NCBI RefSeq assembly: GCF_029867415.1 | Contig: NC_081180.1 | Coordinates: 150,651,068 to 150,715,067 of the forward strand | From: Vicia villosa | Taxonomy: Eukaryota; Streptophyta; Magnoliopsida; Fabales; Fabaceae | Direction of reading: 5' to 3' | Length of the DNA stretch: 64,000 bases | Notes under the pieces: generated by a model | Told to the model about the DNA's origin: nothing | The model's database searches: none | The model's input: only the letters and a program-made list of their open reading frames with translations | Translations under genes and position numbers: made by a program | In this document: piece by piece, positions 12,540-25,514 of the stretch | Layout: every line of letters starts with the position of its first letter | Numbering within the stretch: the first letter of the stretch is position 1

Positions 12540-12905
12540 TACGAAAGCGCTTTTTTTGGGCTTTAAAAGTGCTTAAAAGCACTGTCGTAGGTGGCGTTGC
12601 TATAGGTTTTAGCAACGCTTTTTGTTTAGGCAAAAGCGGTGTCGTAGGTAGGTCTAAGGCAGCGCTTTTTCTTGAAAAGTGCTTTCATATATAGGCCTAA
12701 GGCAGCGCTTTCCCTTGAAAAGCGCTTTCGTAGGTGGGTCTTTAGCAGCGCCTTTTTTTAAAAAGCACTTTCGTAGGTAGCCTTTAGCAGCGCTTTTTTC
12801 CAGCTTTTATGTTTCTTTTATCATCTTAGGCAGCGCTTTTTGTTAAAAAAGCGCTTTTGTAGGTAGGCCTTTAAGAGCGTTTTTAAAAGCGTTGTCGTTG
12901 CTAAA
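12540..12905. repeat. CACTA left subterminal repeats
   Basis: Several copies of a unit reading roughly AAAGCGCTTTCGTAGGTRGG followed by a RCAGCGCTTTTT half occur in both orientations. The paired AGCGCTTTT and AAAAGCGCT cores make local hairpins. In En/Spm such subterminal motifs are bound by the element's regulatory protein. The same cores occur at the right end (37021-37340). Confidence 0.8.
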
Positions 12906-13665
12906 CGCAATATTTTAAAGTGCAACCTGTAATTTAAGCCTCCCAGTTCGACCTGTAATTTATTTGGAAATAACAACCTGTAATATTTTTGGAAAAAATC
13001 CCTAAACCTGTAATTATATATTAATCCTTTGTCTCTATCTCAACTGGAGGATTTGTATCTGGAGCATCTTTATCTTATGAGTTTTCCTGTGAGTTTTCTT
13101 GATTACTAGCCATTTGACCTGTATCAAACAAACTAAAGCACATTAGTACACTTTTACTATTTAAACATGTATACAAGTTAAATGAAAGTCAAAGTAACTA
13201 TGTACAAGTCAATCGGAATCGAAATCGATGAAATCGAAATAAGTGTCAAAAAAAGAAAGTTGTCGGAATTGAACGAAATTTACATGGCTATGGTAAAACG
13301 TCCTCACTGACTCAAAAATGAAGTCGGTTTTCCGAAATTCAGACCCTAAGCCCGACGTTTGATTATGGACAGAAGCAAAACCGATAAAAACAGTCCCGAA
13401 ATGAAAAGATAAGTGCATGAGCAGCTCCGGAATCGTCAAAATAGTATAGTTACATGTAAAGAAGTCGACAAACGGATACATGGTTCAAAAGTTATGTACA
13501 AAACGAAAATATGCACCAAAATCGGATATTTGTGTCATTTTCCGATTAGCTTGAGTTTCGATGTTTGGAAATGGTTTAGCAACTATCTTGAACTCATCGG
13601 TACATGACACAAACCTCAAATGACAAGTATTGTAACAATCGGCGCAAAATTGAAAAAAACTATAC

Positions 13666-13715
<50 letters not shown>

Positions 13716-13821
13716 CTAATTGAATAGGAATATATAACTATACAAATTGAAAATACTATTACCTTTTTCACTAACGTCTCTTTTTTTTCTTTGGTAGGAA
13801 TATGTTCAACGCGTCTCTTAA
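12906..13821. other. CACTA 3' non-coding region with (AT)n tract
   Basis: This lies between the left subterminal repeats and the end of the transposase relic. It holds an AT dinucleotide microsatellite at about 13673-13708, which accounts for the artefactual frame at 13485-13712. The other short frames here (13209-13481 and 13413-13607) overlap each other on opposite strands and have no recognised domain. Confidence 0.5.
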
Positions 13822-16800
13822 CTACGCGGACGGTTGGATTGATCCAAAACCCTTATTATGATCATTTCTAGTACAAGATTCATTCTCATTTTGATCGTTT
13901 CTTGTACAAGATTCAATGCCAACACCAATATCACCTTGATCTCCAATGTTTTCATCAATTACTTTGTTAGATAAAAGCACTATAGACCATTTCGTACTTG
14001 TCGGATCATTGACATAAAACACTTGTTTAGCTTGAGAGGCTAGAATGAAAGGAACATCTTTGTACCCCACCCTATTGAGATCCACTTGCAAAAATCCTGA
14101 CTTATCCATTCGTATGCCATTATTATTTTCAACCCACTTGCAACCAAATACAGGAATCTGAAACTTCGCGTAATCAAACACCAAAATGTGCTCGATAACC
14201 CTAAAATATGACAAATTTGCAAATTTCGGGTTTAAGTCATTCGCACTTGATATGTGCATTGCTTCAGCCTCCAAGGTAACACCACTATTTTGCATAGTAC
14301 TTTTATCATCCTGTTCTTTGGTATAAAATGTGTATCCATTAATTGCGTATGCGCTATAAGAAAACACAATTATACTTGGACCATATGCTAAACATCTCAA
14401 CCTTTCTGTTACTGAAGCATGATCTGAACGATACTTTGAATAAATATGTTCCTTAAACCATGGTATGAAACTTCGATTGTGCTCTTGTACTATCCAATTC
14501 TCATTTCTATTCGGATTTAAACCTCGGAGAACACCCTTGTGCATTTCAACATACGGCTCAACCTCAATCTCATTGTGTAGAACAAACAAATGCACTTGAT
14601 CCCGTTCGACCATTGATATTGTCACAACTTTATTTCCAATTAGCTTTTTTCCTTCTTTTTTTTTCGACAATATGAGATTTAGGGAGTCTAATTGATTGAA
14701 CATTTGACAGATATTCCGTACAAAACTCAACCGATTCTTCAACAACGTATCGTTCGGCAATACAACCCTCCGGTCGACTTCAGTTTTTCACGTACCCTTT
14801 TAATATTTTCATATAACGTTCAGCAGGGTACATCCATCTCATATAAGTTGGTCCGCACAATTGTGTCTCTTTCACAAGATGAACGACTAGATGAACCATT
14901 ATGTCAAAAAACGAGGGAGGAAAATACATTTCAAGATTACATAAAGTAACAACTATCTCTTTTTGCAATGTTGGTAAGATCGCGGGATCGGTCACCTTAC
15001 TGCAAATTGACTTGAAGAAAAAACACAGTTTAGTTATTGCGCTTCTTACTTTTTTTGGCAGAATAGAACGTATACCTATTGGTAGAAACTGTTCCATTAT
15101 AAGATGGCAATCATGCGTCTTTAAACTCTTTAACTTGAGGTATTTCATGGACACAAGTCTTCTAATATCTGATGAGTAGTCTTCTGGAACTTTAACTTCA
15201 TTGAGGAACTTACACAATATTTTCTTCTCCTTTCTAGATAGAGTATAAACAGCAGGTGGTAGATATGTTCGTCTTCCTTTCGTCACGGGTCCCAATTCAG
15301 TTCTAATTCCCATGTTTACCATGTTCTTCCTTATGTTAAGGCCATCCTTAGACTTTCCTTGTATATTGAGTAACGTACCAATAACACTGTCAAATACATT
15401 TTTTTCAATATGCATAACATCGAGGAAATGTCTTACGTACAACGACTTCTAATATGGAGGTTCAAAAAAATTGACCTCTTCTTCCACCCACTCTTGACAA
15501 GTGTATGTGCAAAAGGCTTGCCAAACTGAGTACTCACATCTTTTACCTTTTCAAAAATTTGATCACCTGTCAATATAGGTGGAGCTTTATGTTGTTCGGC
15601 CTTTCCATTGAATGCTTTTCTCCACCCACGGTAGTGATAATTAGAATTTAAGAATCTACGATGACCGAGAAAGACATTCTTCTGACAAAGATCCAATCGT
15701 GTCGTATCGGTTCCATCTTCACAAATAGGACATGCTTTTTGACCTTTATTGTTGTACCTTGATAGATTTCCATATGCTGGAAAATCATTAATTGTTCCAA
15801 ACAACATCGCCCTCAAGTTGAAACTTTCTTTCCTATACCCATCATAAACCTCCACACTGTTCTCCCACAAAAACTTTAAATCTTCGATTAAGGGTGTCAA
15901 GTATACGTCTATGTCATCCCTGGTTGTTTAGGCCCATAAATTAACATAGATAACATCATGTACTTACGCTTCATACATAGCCACGAAGGTAGGTTATAAA
16001 TCATAAGAATCACTGGCCAGGTGCTATGCGAGATACTTTGAATACCATGCGGGTTCATTCCATCAGTAGACAATGACAAGCGAAGGTTTCTTGCTTCTTT
16101 TCCGAATTCAAGATAATCATTATCAACTTTCATCCATTGTGGTGAGTCTGCCGGATGTCGCAACTTTCCATCAATAATTCTTTCATCTGCATGCCAAGTC
16201 AAGTGTCTTGAATCGGTTTCGCTACGATACATGCGTCTAAATCTCGGAATTATAGGAAAATACCATAAGACTTTTGCCGGAGACAACTTTTTCTTATATC
16301 GAGGGGCACCGCATTTAGGACACTCATTTAACGCTGCATACTCGTTTCGAAACAAAACGCAATCTTTTGGACAGACATGTATCTTATCATAGCTCATGCC
16401 AATATAGGACAACATCTTTTTGGCCTCATACGTTCGATTGGGAAGAACATTATCCTCTGGTAGCATGTCTTTCATAAGGGCTAATAACTCTGTGAAACTT
16501 TTATCCGACCATCTATTACCCGCCTTTAAGTTGTACAACTTTAACACCGCAGACAATCTTGTGAATTTTGTACAACAGTCATACAACGGTTTCTCTGCAT
16601 CGCTTACCAACCTCTCGAACATTTTGGAACAGTCATCAAGATATTCTTCAAGCGCTTCTGCAATCTCTTCGACTCGATCATAATCGTATGTGTCTGTGCA
16701 ATCGTCGTTTGAAGCATACGTTGTATTTTACCTCGATTCAACATTCTCGTTACTTTTCTCACCATGCAAATTCCAACATGTATAACTTCTATCAATTCCA

Positions 16801-16972
16801 AACCGTAGTAAATGCAATGCCAACTGATCCGCGTCAACCTGACCCCCATAACAACATCCCAAGCAAGGACACGTCATTCGACTCGAGTCTTCGGCGTGCG
16901 CAACCGCAAACTTAACGAATTCCAATACCCCTTTCTCGTACTCTTTCGACAATCAATTTGAATGCATCCATG
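13822..16972 (-). pseudogene. CACTA TNP2-like transposase, broken
   Basis: Reading leftwards from a likely start at 16972: 16952-16728 carries the transposase-associated N-terminal domain (SKEYEKGVLEFVKFAVAHAE, then CPCLGCCYGG). 16622-15909, 15900-15433 and 15442-14780 together make the TNP2 catalytic region (KMFERLVSDAEKPLY, CPKCGAPRYKKK, CPICEDGTDTTRL, HFLDVMHIEKNVFDSVIGT). 14760-13822 is the C-terminal DUF4216/DUF4218-like part. Damage includes an early frameshift just after the start, a one-base loss near 15905 where NDIDVYL is expected, and a TAG in place of the Trp in the PYWKSLY motif next to a frame change near 15445. The domain order is complete, but the gene cannot encode a full protein without correction. 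Confidence 0.85.
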
Positions 16973-17913
16973 TCTTAATTAAGCTAAACAAAAACAACTA
17001 ATTAAGGCAGAAAACAGTATAATGCGTTTCTGTCAAAACGCAAAGTATAAACAAAATGAATCCGGAGCAATAAAACGCAACATATATAATCACGCAATTT
17101 CAGACAAATTCATCACAATACCAGTAATTTGAGAAAGAAATTTACCTCGAATTTTACCGAACTCAAGAAAACGCAGAGAATTAGCGTTGTACGTTGAACT
17201 AGGCCGGGAAACGCTGCTAATTCAAAGGAAATAAAACTTCAATTATAAAAAATTTCATTCAATACAAACCTACTCACCCACTAATTACATATCATTCATA
17301 AGTAGAGAAGTAAGCAACTGATTAAAGTGGAAACAATCCATCATAGCAGTTCATTCAAAGCACAACTAATTACTTTGGCGAGAGAGAACAATTAATTACC
17401 TATATAGAAGTAAGCAACTTCTAGACCCACACAATGTAAGATTCTTGAAAACGATCAAATTTTCACTCTTCACAAGTAACCTCTATAGCAAATTCACAAA
17501 GTTAGAAAACACCAAGACAAAATCACCTCTAAAAGTGACTTAAACACCAAGACAAAATCAACATCGATACGCAAGTATGAACAAACTCATGTTGTTTAAA
17601 TTAAATTCAAAGAATGAACAAAACAAGAATCGAAATGAGGTTTTATCATGCTACTAAAATCCAGACAGCCATGTACCTAGACTTGGCAAATTTAGTAAAA
17701 ACTTTTTATTCTAATGGAGCATTTAGGAATGAAAACTTTAGGTATTTCTAAAGTGAAGATTGTTTTTGAGACATAATATGTAACCATAAAAATGTAAAAA
17801 GAGGAGTATATAAAAGGATTATTAATAACTAAAAACAAATATTATTAATACTATAATTTGTTATGGATAGCTAGGCATTTTCACTTGGACACCCAACCAC
17901 TATAATCCACAGC
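16973..17913 (-). other. CACTA 5' region upstream of TNP2, left of the Ogre insertion
   Basis: This is non-coding sequence upstream of the transposase start and continues at 36137 after the Ogre element. I recognise no gene in it. It ends with the first copy of the ACAGC target duplication (17909-17913). Confidence 0.5.
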
Positions 17914-18214
17914 TGTCATACCCCAAAATTTGCCCGATCAATTCTCGTCTAATAATTTATCAAGGGTATTAAAATTAAGAGTTATGGGGTTTAACATATC
18001 CATTGTTAAACCCACACTCTTATAAAACTATTTTCATTTACTATTGGGGTGTAATTAGCAGGTATTTTGGGTCCAAAACCAGTTAGCCCATTTATCTTAT
18101 CATAAGGGTTTTTATTTTATTTATTATTATTAAATATTATTACTAACTCTTATTAGAATTTTAGTATTATTAATTTCAATATTATTAGTATTAGGATTAT
18201 TATTATTTAACTAA

Positions 18215-18245
<31 letters not shown>

Positions 18246-19211
18246 TTATTATTACTAATTTCTAAAATGTCAAATTGGGTTTTTGGACATAGATTACTTC
18301 CTCTTATGGATTTTAACCTAATTCTCCAACTCTATAAAAAGGAGTCTTGGCAACCCTGGAAAAGGGGTTTTTTTTTTTCCAATTTCACGTACTTGTCTTC
18401 TACGCTTTTTCTCTTATCCCTTTGAGGGTTTGTCTTAGAGTTTGTCTTGAACATCCCTAATCCGCCATTGTCGATTAACTGACAAGAGCCGACGAACTCT
18501 TTCTCCTTTCAAACATAATTTTCAAACCATTCAAACACGATTTCAAATCATTCAAACTCAATCACAAACTCAAACATTTTTTGCCGATGATTAATCTATG
18601 AGGCCTCCCTTTCTTAAAACCTTTTTAAAACTTTTGGCCAATGATTTAATATGAGGCCCCCTTTTAAAAATCTTTGTTTTGGCCAATGATGAACATCCGA
18701 GGCTTTTGTTGAATTTTAATGTTTTTTTATCTTTTAAAGGTTTTTGGCCAATGATGCATTGAGGCCGTATTTTTATATACTATACACGTATTTTGGTTTA
18801 GCCATGCATGGTCATTGTCGTCTCGATCTGACAATGACCTTATCAAAACCTTTGAGGTTTTTCCTTTTAATGACCTTATCAAAACCTTTGAGGTTTTGCC
18901 CTCTTTGTCATACATGGTCTTTGGCCTATAGTCATTGTTGTCTCGATCTGACAATGGCTCTATCAAAACCTTTAAGGTTTTGCCCTTTGGCCAAAGGTCT
19001 ACCTTTTTTAAAATCTATTAGTCGACAATTATAAAAACCTAAAGGCTAAATGGGTCCCCTTGAGTACAAGGGAGGCAAAGGATTCCTAACACCTTCCCTT
19101 TGCCTAATTAACCTACTTACCCAAAATCTTAATTTTTCTTTAATTTTAAAGTTTTACTCTTTTTCCTTTAAATAAAGGGTGGCGGCTCTAATTTTTAGGC
19201 AGGTTGCTACA
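17914..19211 (+). repeat. 5' LTR of the Ogre element
   Basis: It begins TGTCATACCCCAAAATTTGC and ends GGTTGCTACA. It contains an ATT/TTA-rich tract near 18120-18250 and a block near 18580-19000 with repeated 'aaaacctttgaggtttt' and 'ttggccaatgat' phrases. The stem-loop lies at 19074-19104, and TGGCGGCTCT at 19180-19189 resembles the PBS. It differs from the 3' LTR by scattered substitutions, microsatellite length and small indels, for example GCCATGCATGGTC against GCCATGGTC. The insertion is therefore not brand new. Confidence 0.95.
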
Positions 19212-19213
19212 GC

Positions 19214-19231
19214 TGGCGACTCTGCTGGGGA
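19214..19231 (+). other. Primer binding site
   Basis: TGGCGACTCTGCTGGGGA starts two bases after the LTR end. It matches the primer binding site reported for Ogre elements, which is complementary to a tRNA-Arg 3' end; the tRNA assignment is from family knowledge. Confidence 0.75.
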
Positions 19232-20008
19232 AACACTTTTGGTTAATTATTATGCTCCTAAGGCTTGAGAGGGTTTAGGTTTTGGTAAATGGTTTAGGGT
19301 TTTGGCGAATTTTTAGGGTTTGGCTAATTTGCCACTTTTAGGGTTTGGGGTAGGGTTTATGTTTTTTTATATAAATATTTAATTTTTGTTTTATTTATTT
19401 ATTATATTTTTTTACTTACATTAAATGTTTATTTGACATACCTGCATTAAAATGTTTAACTGTTATATTATTTGCATTTGCTGGGATATATATATTTGCT
19501 GCTAAACCTAAGCGTGAGAATTATATTTAAGACCAGAGGGGAATTGCATCGCCTACGAGTCTTATTATAATTCCACTCAGAGTGGGTTAAATATCCGGAA
19601 AGGTCTGATACGAGGCTTGACCTTGTTGTGGGCTGAACTTGGTATTTAGCTGATCTCTCTGAGAACCTACCCCTAAAATTCGAACCTCATGGATAAAATG
19701 AGCTGTTCTAAAATCCAAAGAGACAAAAAGTCTCGGCGGCTACGAATGACCCCATGAGACCTTATAGAACATACCCATGGGAAGGGTAGGCTCCCTGAGC
19801 CGTTACGTCGAACCTATGAACCTAAGGCCTATGTGATTATATTCTAAATATATGTTTATTATTATTATTTTTTTTTTGTGTGTGTATAATTGTTTGCATG
19901 CATCATACATCATATGCATATTTTTATAATGTCTTATCCACAGGTAAAAAAAGAGGATGAAAAAAAAAGAATAAAAAATAATAATTCTTTTGGTGAATAT
20001 TCAGGAAA
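19232..20008 (+). other. Ogre leader
   Basis: This is untranslated sequence between the PBS and ORF1. It begins with G/T-rich phrases such as TTTAGGGTTTTGG at 19268-19350 and otherwise contains no recognised feature. Confidence 0.5.
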
Positions 20009-21960
20009 ATGAATGCTAAGAAGCCTATTGTCCACCTTACTGTCTCAGTGTCTGATATCAAGAAGCTAAGGATAATCAGGGATAAAATGTCATCAACTGC
20101 TTTGAACAGGTTTGTGGGTCGCTACGGAGACATTTTGGATTTGCTCAAGGTTAAGGTTCAAGAGGAAGCTATCACCGCTCTGGTTTAGTTCTATGATCCA
20201 CCGCTTAGATGTTTCACTTTTCAGCATTTTCAGTTAGCTCCTACCTTGGAAGAGATGGATACTATGCTTGGGTTTTCAAAGATTAAAAAGGAATTTTATA
20301 CAGGTGCTGGAAAGAAAGTTGAGATTTTTGATTTGGCCAAAGCCTTAGAAGTGCCCGCTGCGGATTTAGAATCTAATTACAAAACTGAAGGTAATGTACA
20401 TGGGATTAGGAGAACTTATTTAGAATCTCAAGCTATGTCTTATGCTCAAAAGAAAAAATGGGACATTTGTGGACATTTTCTGGCTCTCTTAATTTTTGGT
20501 GTTGTTTTGTTGCCTAAGAAGGCGGAATATGTTGATCATGCTGCTATTCATGTTTTTACATCCTTCAGGAATTCAAATGAGGATCCAACTCCTACTATTC
20601 TTGCTAATATTTATTATACCATCCATGATCGATATGAAAAGAAAAGGGGAATGATATTCTGTTGCGTTCATTTATTGTACTCTTGGTTGACTTCTCATCT
20701 TTACAAGGCTAATTATTTGATCAAAGATTTGACTAGGCACGAATGGTCTCAGAAACTAAGGGCTCTCAAAGCGGATTCTATCTTCTGGTTTGCAAAGAAA
20801 TTAAACTCCGATAGAATTATTTACAAATGTGGAGAATTCAACAATGTGCCTTTAATGGGAACTTTAGGTTGTATTAATTATAACCCCGTGTTAGCATTGC
20901 GCCAATTGGGTCATTCTATGGATTGTGAGCCCTCCAAGCAACAAGTGGAGGAATTGATTTTACATGACAACCGAAAAGGTGATCCTAGGACATTAAAGAA
21001 AATAATTCAAGCTTGGAAGCATGTTCAAAAAAAGAACTTTGGGCCGAAGAATGTTATTGCTAAGGAACCTTACACTAAATGGGTTCAAGAGAGAGTTGGA
21101 AAGATTTTGCTTCCTTTTGTTGTAGATCCCGCATACAAGCCCGATTCTCCTAATCCTGTTTCTCTATTCATCAAAGAGAAAGAAGAATCAAGGCTGCCCT
21201 AGAGGCGTCCCGTAAGGAAAAGGAAAAATTGGAGCTTGACATACATCGACTTTCCAATGAAAAGAGCTTCGAGCCGCCAAGGAAGAGAATGATAGACAAA
21301 GGAGTAAAAGAAAACGTGCAATCGAAGGAGTCCTAAGTGCTAACTTTGATCTAATTTCACATAATGAAAGGTTAGAACAAGCGGGTGTGGAAATTGCAAG
21401 GTGGAGAAGGCGTTATGAAAAGGCCTCCCGTGAAAAAGAGGAATCCGAGAAAAATCTAGAAGCTGTAGTCTTTGAATTAACTGATAGGACTAAAGATCAA
21501 GAGGTGGAAATAAGGAATCTCAAATTTGACCTTCAAGAAGCCTGCAATTCTGGACAAGAAGAACGCACAAGGATATTGACCACGGAAGAAGCACTTTTAC
21601 AGCGCACTAATGAGCACAATAGAGCACTTCTAGATTTGGCCGCACTTAGGCAAGTATTTCTGAAACAAAGAGAGCTATTTGAGGAGACAAGGGATGAAAG
21701 GGATTATTGGAGAAGGCAATACACGATTGTTTCTACGGCAAGTGAGCATGGTTCCTAAAATGCTTAAGGATTATGAACAATGTCGTGATAATTATGACAA
21801 GCTAGTCTTCTTGTGCAACGACTTAATCAAAGACATTCCGAAGAGTTTGGAGAGAGCAGAATCTTCCCCCGTCATCCTTCCCGAAGTAGTGAAGGAATTC
21901 ATGGAGCTTTGTAGAGATATGATGGACAAGTTCAAGGAGGATATTCATAGGCGTTCTTAG
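20009..21960 (+). pseudogene. Ogre ORF1 (extra ORF upstream of gag), broken
   Basis: ATG at 20009 opens a frame that meets TAG at 20186-20188 and continues in the same frame from there to 21202, so one stop splits it (Gln expected: FYDPPLRCFTF follows directly). The central part contains FQLAPTLEEMDTMLGF and resembles plant DUF7745-type proteins; that label is from memory of the family. After a frameshift near 21180, coding continues as a Lys/Glu-rich coiled coil (ALEASRKEKEKLELD; then ARWRRRYEKASREKEESEK in 21387-21758). A further shift near 21730 leads to the tail in 21679-21960 (VLPEVVKEFMEL-like segment). The function of Ogre ORF1 is unknown. At least three lesions make this copy inactive. 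Confidence 0.75.
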
Positions 21961-22159
21961 TCATTTATAGTTTTTTTTTAACTTTAAATTTGGAAGTTTA
22001 ATTTCTTTTATTCCCTTTGCAATATGAACAATTTAAATTGTACTTTCTTTCAAGTATTTTGAATTAATAAAGTGTGTTTATTTCCGCATTATTCATTTTC
22101 TTCGCAATTATTCACCAAAAGGGATTATTCAAAAAGGGTTTTACTAAAAAAAAGGAAAA

Positions 22160-22160
<1 letters not shown>

Positions 22161-22202
<42 letters not shown>
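22161..22202. repeat. (AT)n microsatellite between ORF1 and gag
   Basis: An uninterrupted run of about 20 AT dinucleotides lies in the spacer upstream of gag. Confidence 0.9.
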
Positions 22203-22204
<2 letters not shown>

Positions 22205-22318
22205 ACAATAATGTGGATAAGACATGAACATAACATAAACATAGCATTCATAGCACGCATATCATCTTTATTTTCGCAAAACATTAAAAAGAAAACTGTC
22301 TTTATCTCCAGTCACGCC

Positions 22319-25300
22319 ATTGCAACCATTCCGCCATACCAGACAAGGTCTCAAAAGAAGAAAGCAATGGAACAATTAGAGCAGAATCAAGCCGCCCTTC
22401 GCGAAGAGGTAACCCAACTGAAAGGTACTGTGGAAGAGATCAAGGGAGGAATGACTCAAATGCTGAGTTTCATGAAAGATCTCAACGATAAGCAGGAAAA
22501 GGCTAAGGAAGTCCAAGATCAGTATGAGGAAATACCGGATGATGGCAACCCGTTGTTGGGATATGTTCGAGGTAGTGACCCTCACAAATCAAATGCTCAC
22601 TCCTCTAAAAGAGTCATCAGAACCCATGAGGAAGGAGAGGCTTCTCAGGAAGGATTTATCCCTACTACACAGAAGGAGGGGGTGTCCCGCACAGTTCGCA
22701 TCCCTGTCAACAATCCTCCTAAGGATGAAGACTACTTGGATTTACAGTATGGGTGCACGGATGACACAAACCAATTTCCTCAACACAAGCTGACTTCCCC
22801 TAACTCTGGGGAGGATTCTAAGGATAGCGGACAAATCAAGGCGCTGGAAGAGAAACTAAAGGCTGTAGAAGGGTATGATGCCTTCGATGTGGATACTTTC
22901 GAAATGAGTTTAGTCCCAGACCTGACTATCCCGCACAAATTCAAGGTGCCCAACTTTAAGAAATACAAAGGGCTCACATGCCCAAGGAACCACTTGCACA
23001 TGTATGTGCGAAAAATGGCTGCCTATGCTCATGATCAAAAGCTGATGATACATTTCTTCCAAGATAGTTTAAGCGGAGCGTCTGTTGACTGGTACATGCA
23101 ATTGGAGAAATCCTATATCCAAAGCTGGAATGACCTTGCAAATACATTACTGAAGCAATACAAGTATAACCTGGACATGGCACCTAATCGGATGCAACTA
23201 CGAAATTTGTTACAGAAAAAGGATGAATCATTTAAGGAGTACGCCGAAAGGTGGAGGGAAATGGCTTCCCGAGTCCAACCTCCCCTGATGGAGAAGGAGC
23301 TGGTAGACATGTTTATGGCCAAGTTACAAGGACCATACTACGATAAAAAGGTCGGAAGCGTGTCCTCAGGATTTTTGGATTTAGTGGTTATTGGTGAAAG
23401 AATCGAAAATGGAATAAAAAATGGAAAGATACAAGGAGCACCATCTAGATCTTATCACTCAAAGAGGCCCACTCCAACCTTTGCAAAAAAGAAGGAAGGA
23501 GAGACTAATGCAGTGGTGCATCAAGAATCTAGACCTCCTATGTCATTCCCACCGCAACAAAACCGGTTCTAAGGCCCTCAAAGGAGATTTGATCCTCTGC
23601 CTACTTCCAAAAAGGAGATACTAAGATATTTGATAAGTGAATCATTGGTAGAAATCAAACCGTTGGCACATCCTCTTCTAGGCAAGGCTACACCTAACTA
23701 CAAAGCTAACGAATGGTGTGAATACCATGCTAATTCTCCCGGACACACATTGGAGAAATGTTGGGCTTTCAAACATATAGTTCAGGATCTGATAGAGTCA
23801 GGGGCAATTGCCTTTGACAAACCTAATGTGAAAACAAATCCTGTGCCTCACCATGATGGCGCAATCAATGCAATTGAGGTCGTTACTGAGCAAGAGTTGG
23901 TTCAACAAAGAAGCTCCCCCATAGATGCACTTAAGAGGTATCTACTTATAAAGGGGTTCATCTTAGAACACAACGAGGCTTTTAAAGACACTCTGCAGAG
24001 GCTTATGGATCAAGGATTGTTTCAGCTGAAAGAACATTCTGAGGAAGAATATGTGGCTATGGTAGATAGGAACGAGCCATTGATAATACCCAGTCAAGGG
24101 GCAAGGAAGCCGTTAATCATCCCCTGTTCTAAACCACCATTGATGATACCTACACAAGAGCACACTAGGATCATCCCGATCAAAGATCCATATCCTTTGG
24201 ACAAAATGAAAGCGGTGCCTTGGGAGTACAATTCTGATACCAATACTGCCTTGTCAAGCATTGTTGGACCTGGGGGCATGACTCGTAGCGGTCGCATATT
24301 CAAAACTGCACAGGCGCAACCAAAGCCAAGTGGAAACTTGACACAAACTAGTGATCAAGCCGCTATGGGACCAAGTAACGAGGCTGACCCTAAGGACGAA
24401 GAAGCTACTAATAAGGATGCGGAGGAATTCATGGCTTTAATCAAGAAAAGTGACTATTGGGTGGTGGACCAATTACAACAGACACCATCTAAAATATCAC
24501 TCTTATCATTGTTGGTACACTCCGAAAGACATCGAGACGCCGCTCATGTAACTAAAGACATCACAGTCAATCAGTTTGATGGAATGGTGACTAATCTAAC
24601 TGCTGGGGCATGTCTAGGGTTCAGTGATAATGAGCTGCCTCCACAGGGAAAGGCGCATAACAAAGCCTTGCATATCTCCATACAATATGGAAAGGCTCAT
24701 CTGGCCAGAGTTTTGATCGACACAGGTTCGTCATTAAATGTGATGCCAAAAGCTACCCTCGACAAGATAGCCTTGGAAGGTCTCGTTGTTAGACCAAGCC
24801 ATCTGGTGGTTAAAGCTTTCGATGGATCGCAGAGTCCGGTGTTCGGAGAAGTAGATCTTCCTGTTATAGTTGGTCCTCATACCTTCTGCATCAATTTCCA
24901 AGTAATGGAGATTGAACCAGCTTACACCTGCCTACTAGGGCGCCCTTGGATTCACGCAGCAGGAGCAGTCACTTCCACTCTCCATCAGAAGACAAAATTT
25001 GTGGATGGAAATTCTATAGTGATCATCAATAGAGAAGAGGATATATTTGTCAGCAACCTGAACTCATACAGATACGTCGAGGTTGGAGAAGGGGCACTAG
25101 AAACTGCATTCCAGGCACTCGAGATTGCAACTGCTGTCACACTACCTGTGGAAAAGGTGCGAAGGGCGGTAACATCCTGGAGAGACTTACAAGACCTGAA
25201 TGTGGAAGGCTGGGGCAAAGTACCAGAGATCTTAGAGAAGAAGGATCACCTAGGGCTGGGATACCAATCATCAAAGATCACAAGCACTGTGAAGGAGGAA

Positions 25301-25514
25301 CAATGATTCCCCCCCGATTATGGAGACTTTCGTGACAGGCGGGTATGAACATGTGGCAATGATATCCAGCATGGACTCTAAGGAGGGAATGTCCAATTTC
25401 ATCCGAAGAGTCAGGCCAGGAGAGCAGCTTCAGAATTGGACAAGCCTGGAGATACCAGAGATAGTTTTTTATTTCAAAGTAATTTGCTTTTGTGTTTTAT
25501 TTCCCTTCAAATGA
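22319..25514 (+). pseudogene. Ogre gag-protease
   Basis: The natural start appears lost: the segment ATIPPYQTRSQ, which normally follows Met, is preceded by ATT at 22319. The frame is open upstream to 22211. A gag domain follows (LHMYVRKMAAYAHDQ, LSGASVDWYMQL, QLRNLLQKKDESFKEYAERW). A TAA at 23570-23572 interrupts it but the frame continues unchanged from there to 25306. That part has a zinc-finger-like motif (CEYHANSPGHTLEKC, about 23718) and an aspartic protease active site (LIDTGSSLNVMP, about 24713). A frameshift near 25300 joins it to 25320-25514 (METFVTGGYEHVAMIS). Gag would form the particle and protease would process the polyprotein. Two lesions and the missing start argue that it is not expressed intact. 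Confidence 0.85.

Noticed and set aside
13485..13712. Minus-strand frame beginning with repeated Tyr-Ile residues.
   Set aside because: The repeats are the translation of the (AT)n microsatellite, and the rest has no domain.
19268..19350. Repeated TTTAGGG-like words after the Ogre PBS, possible interstitial telomere repeat.
   Set aside because: The words are irregularly spaced and mixed with TTTTGG; there is no uninterrupted (TTTAGGG)n array. They belong to the element's leader.
22376..23322. Several minus-strand frames opposite the Ogre gag.
   Set aside because: They are antisense shadows of the gag reading frame and have no domains.
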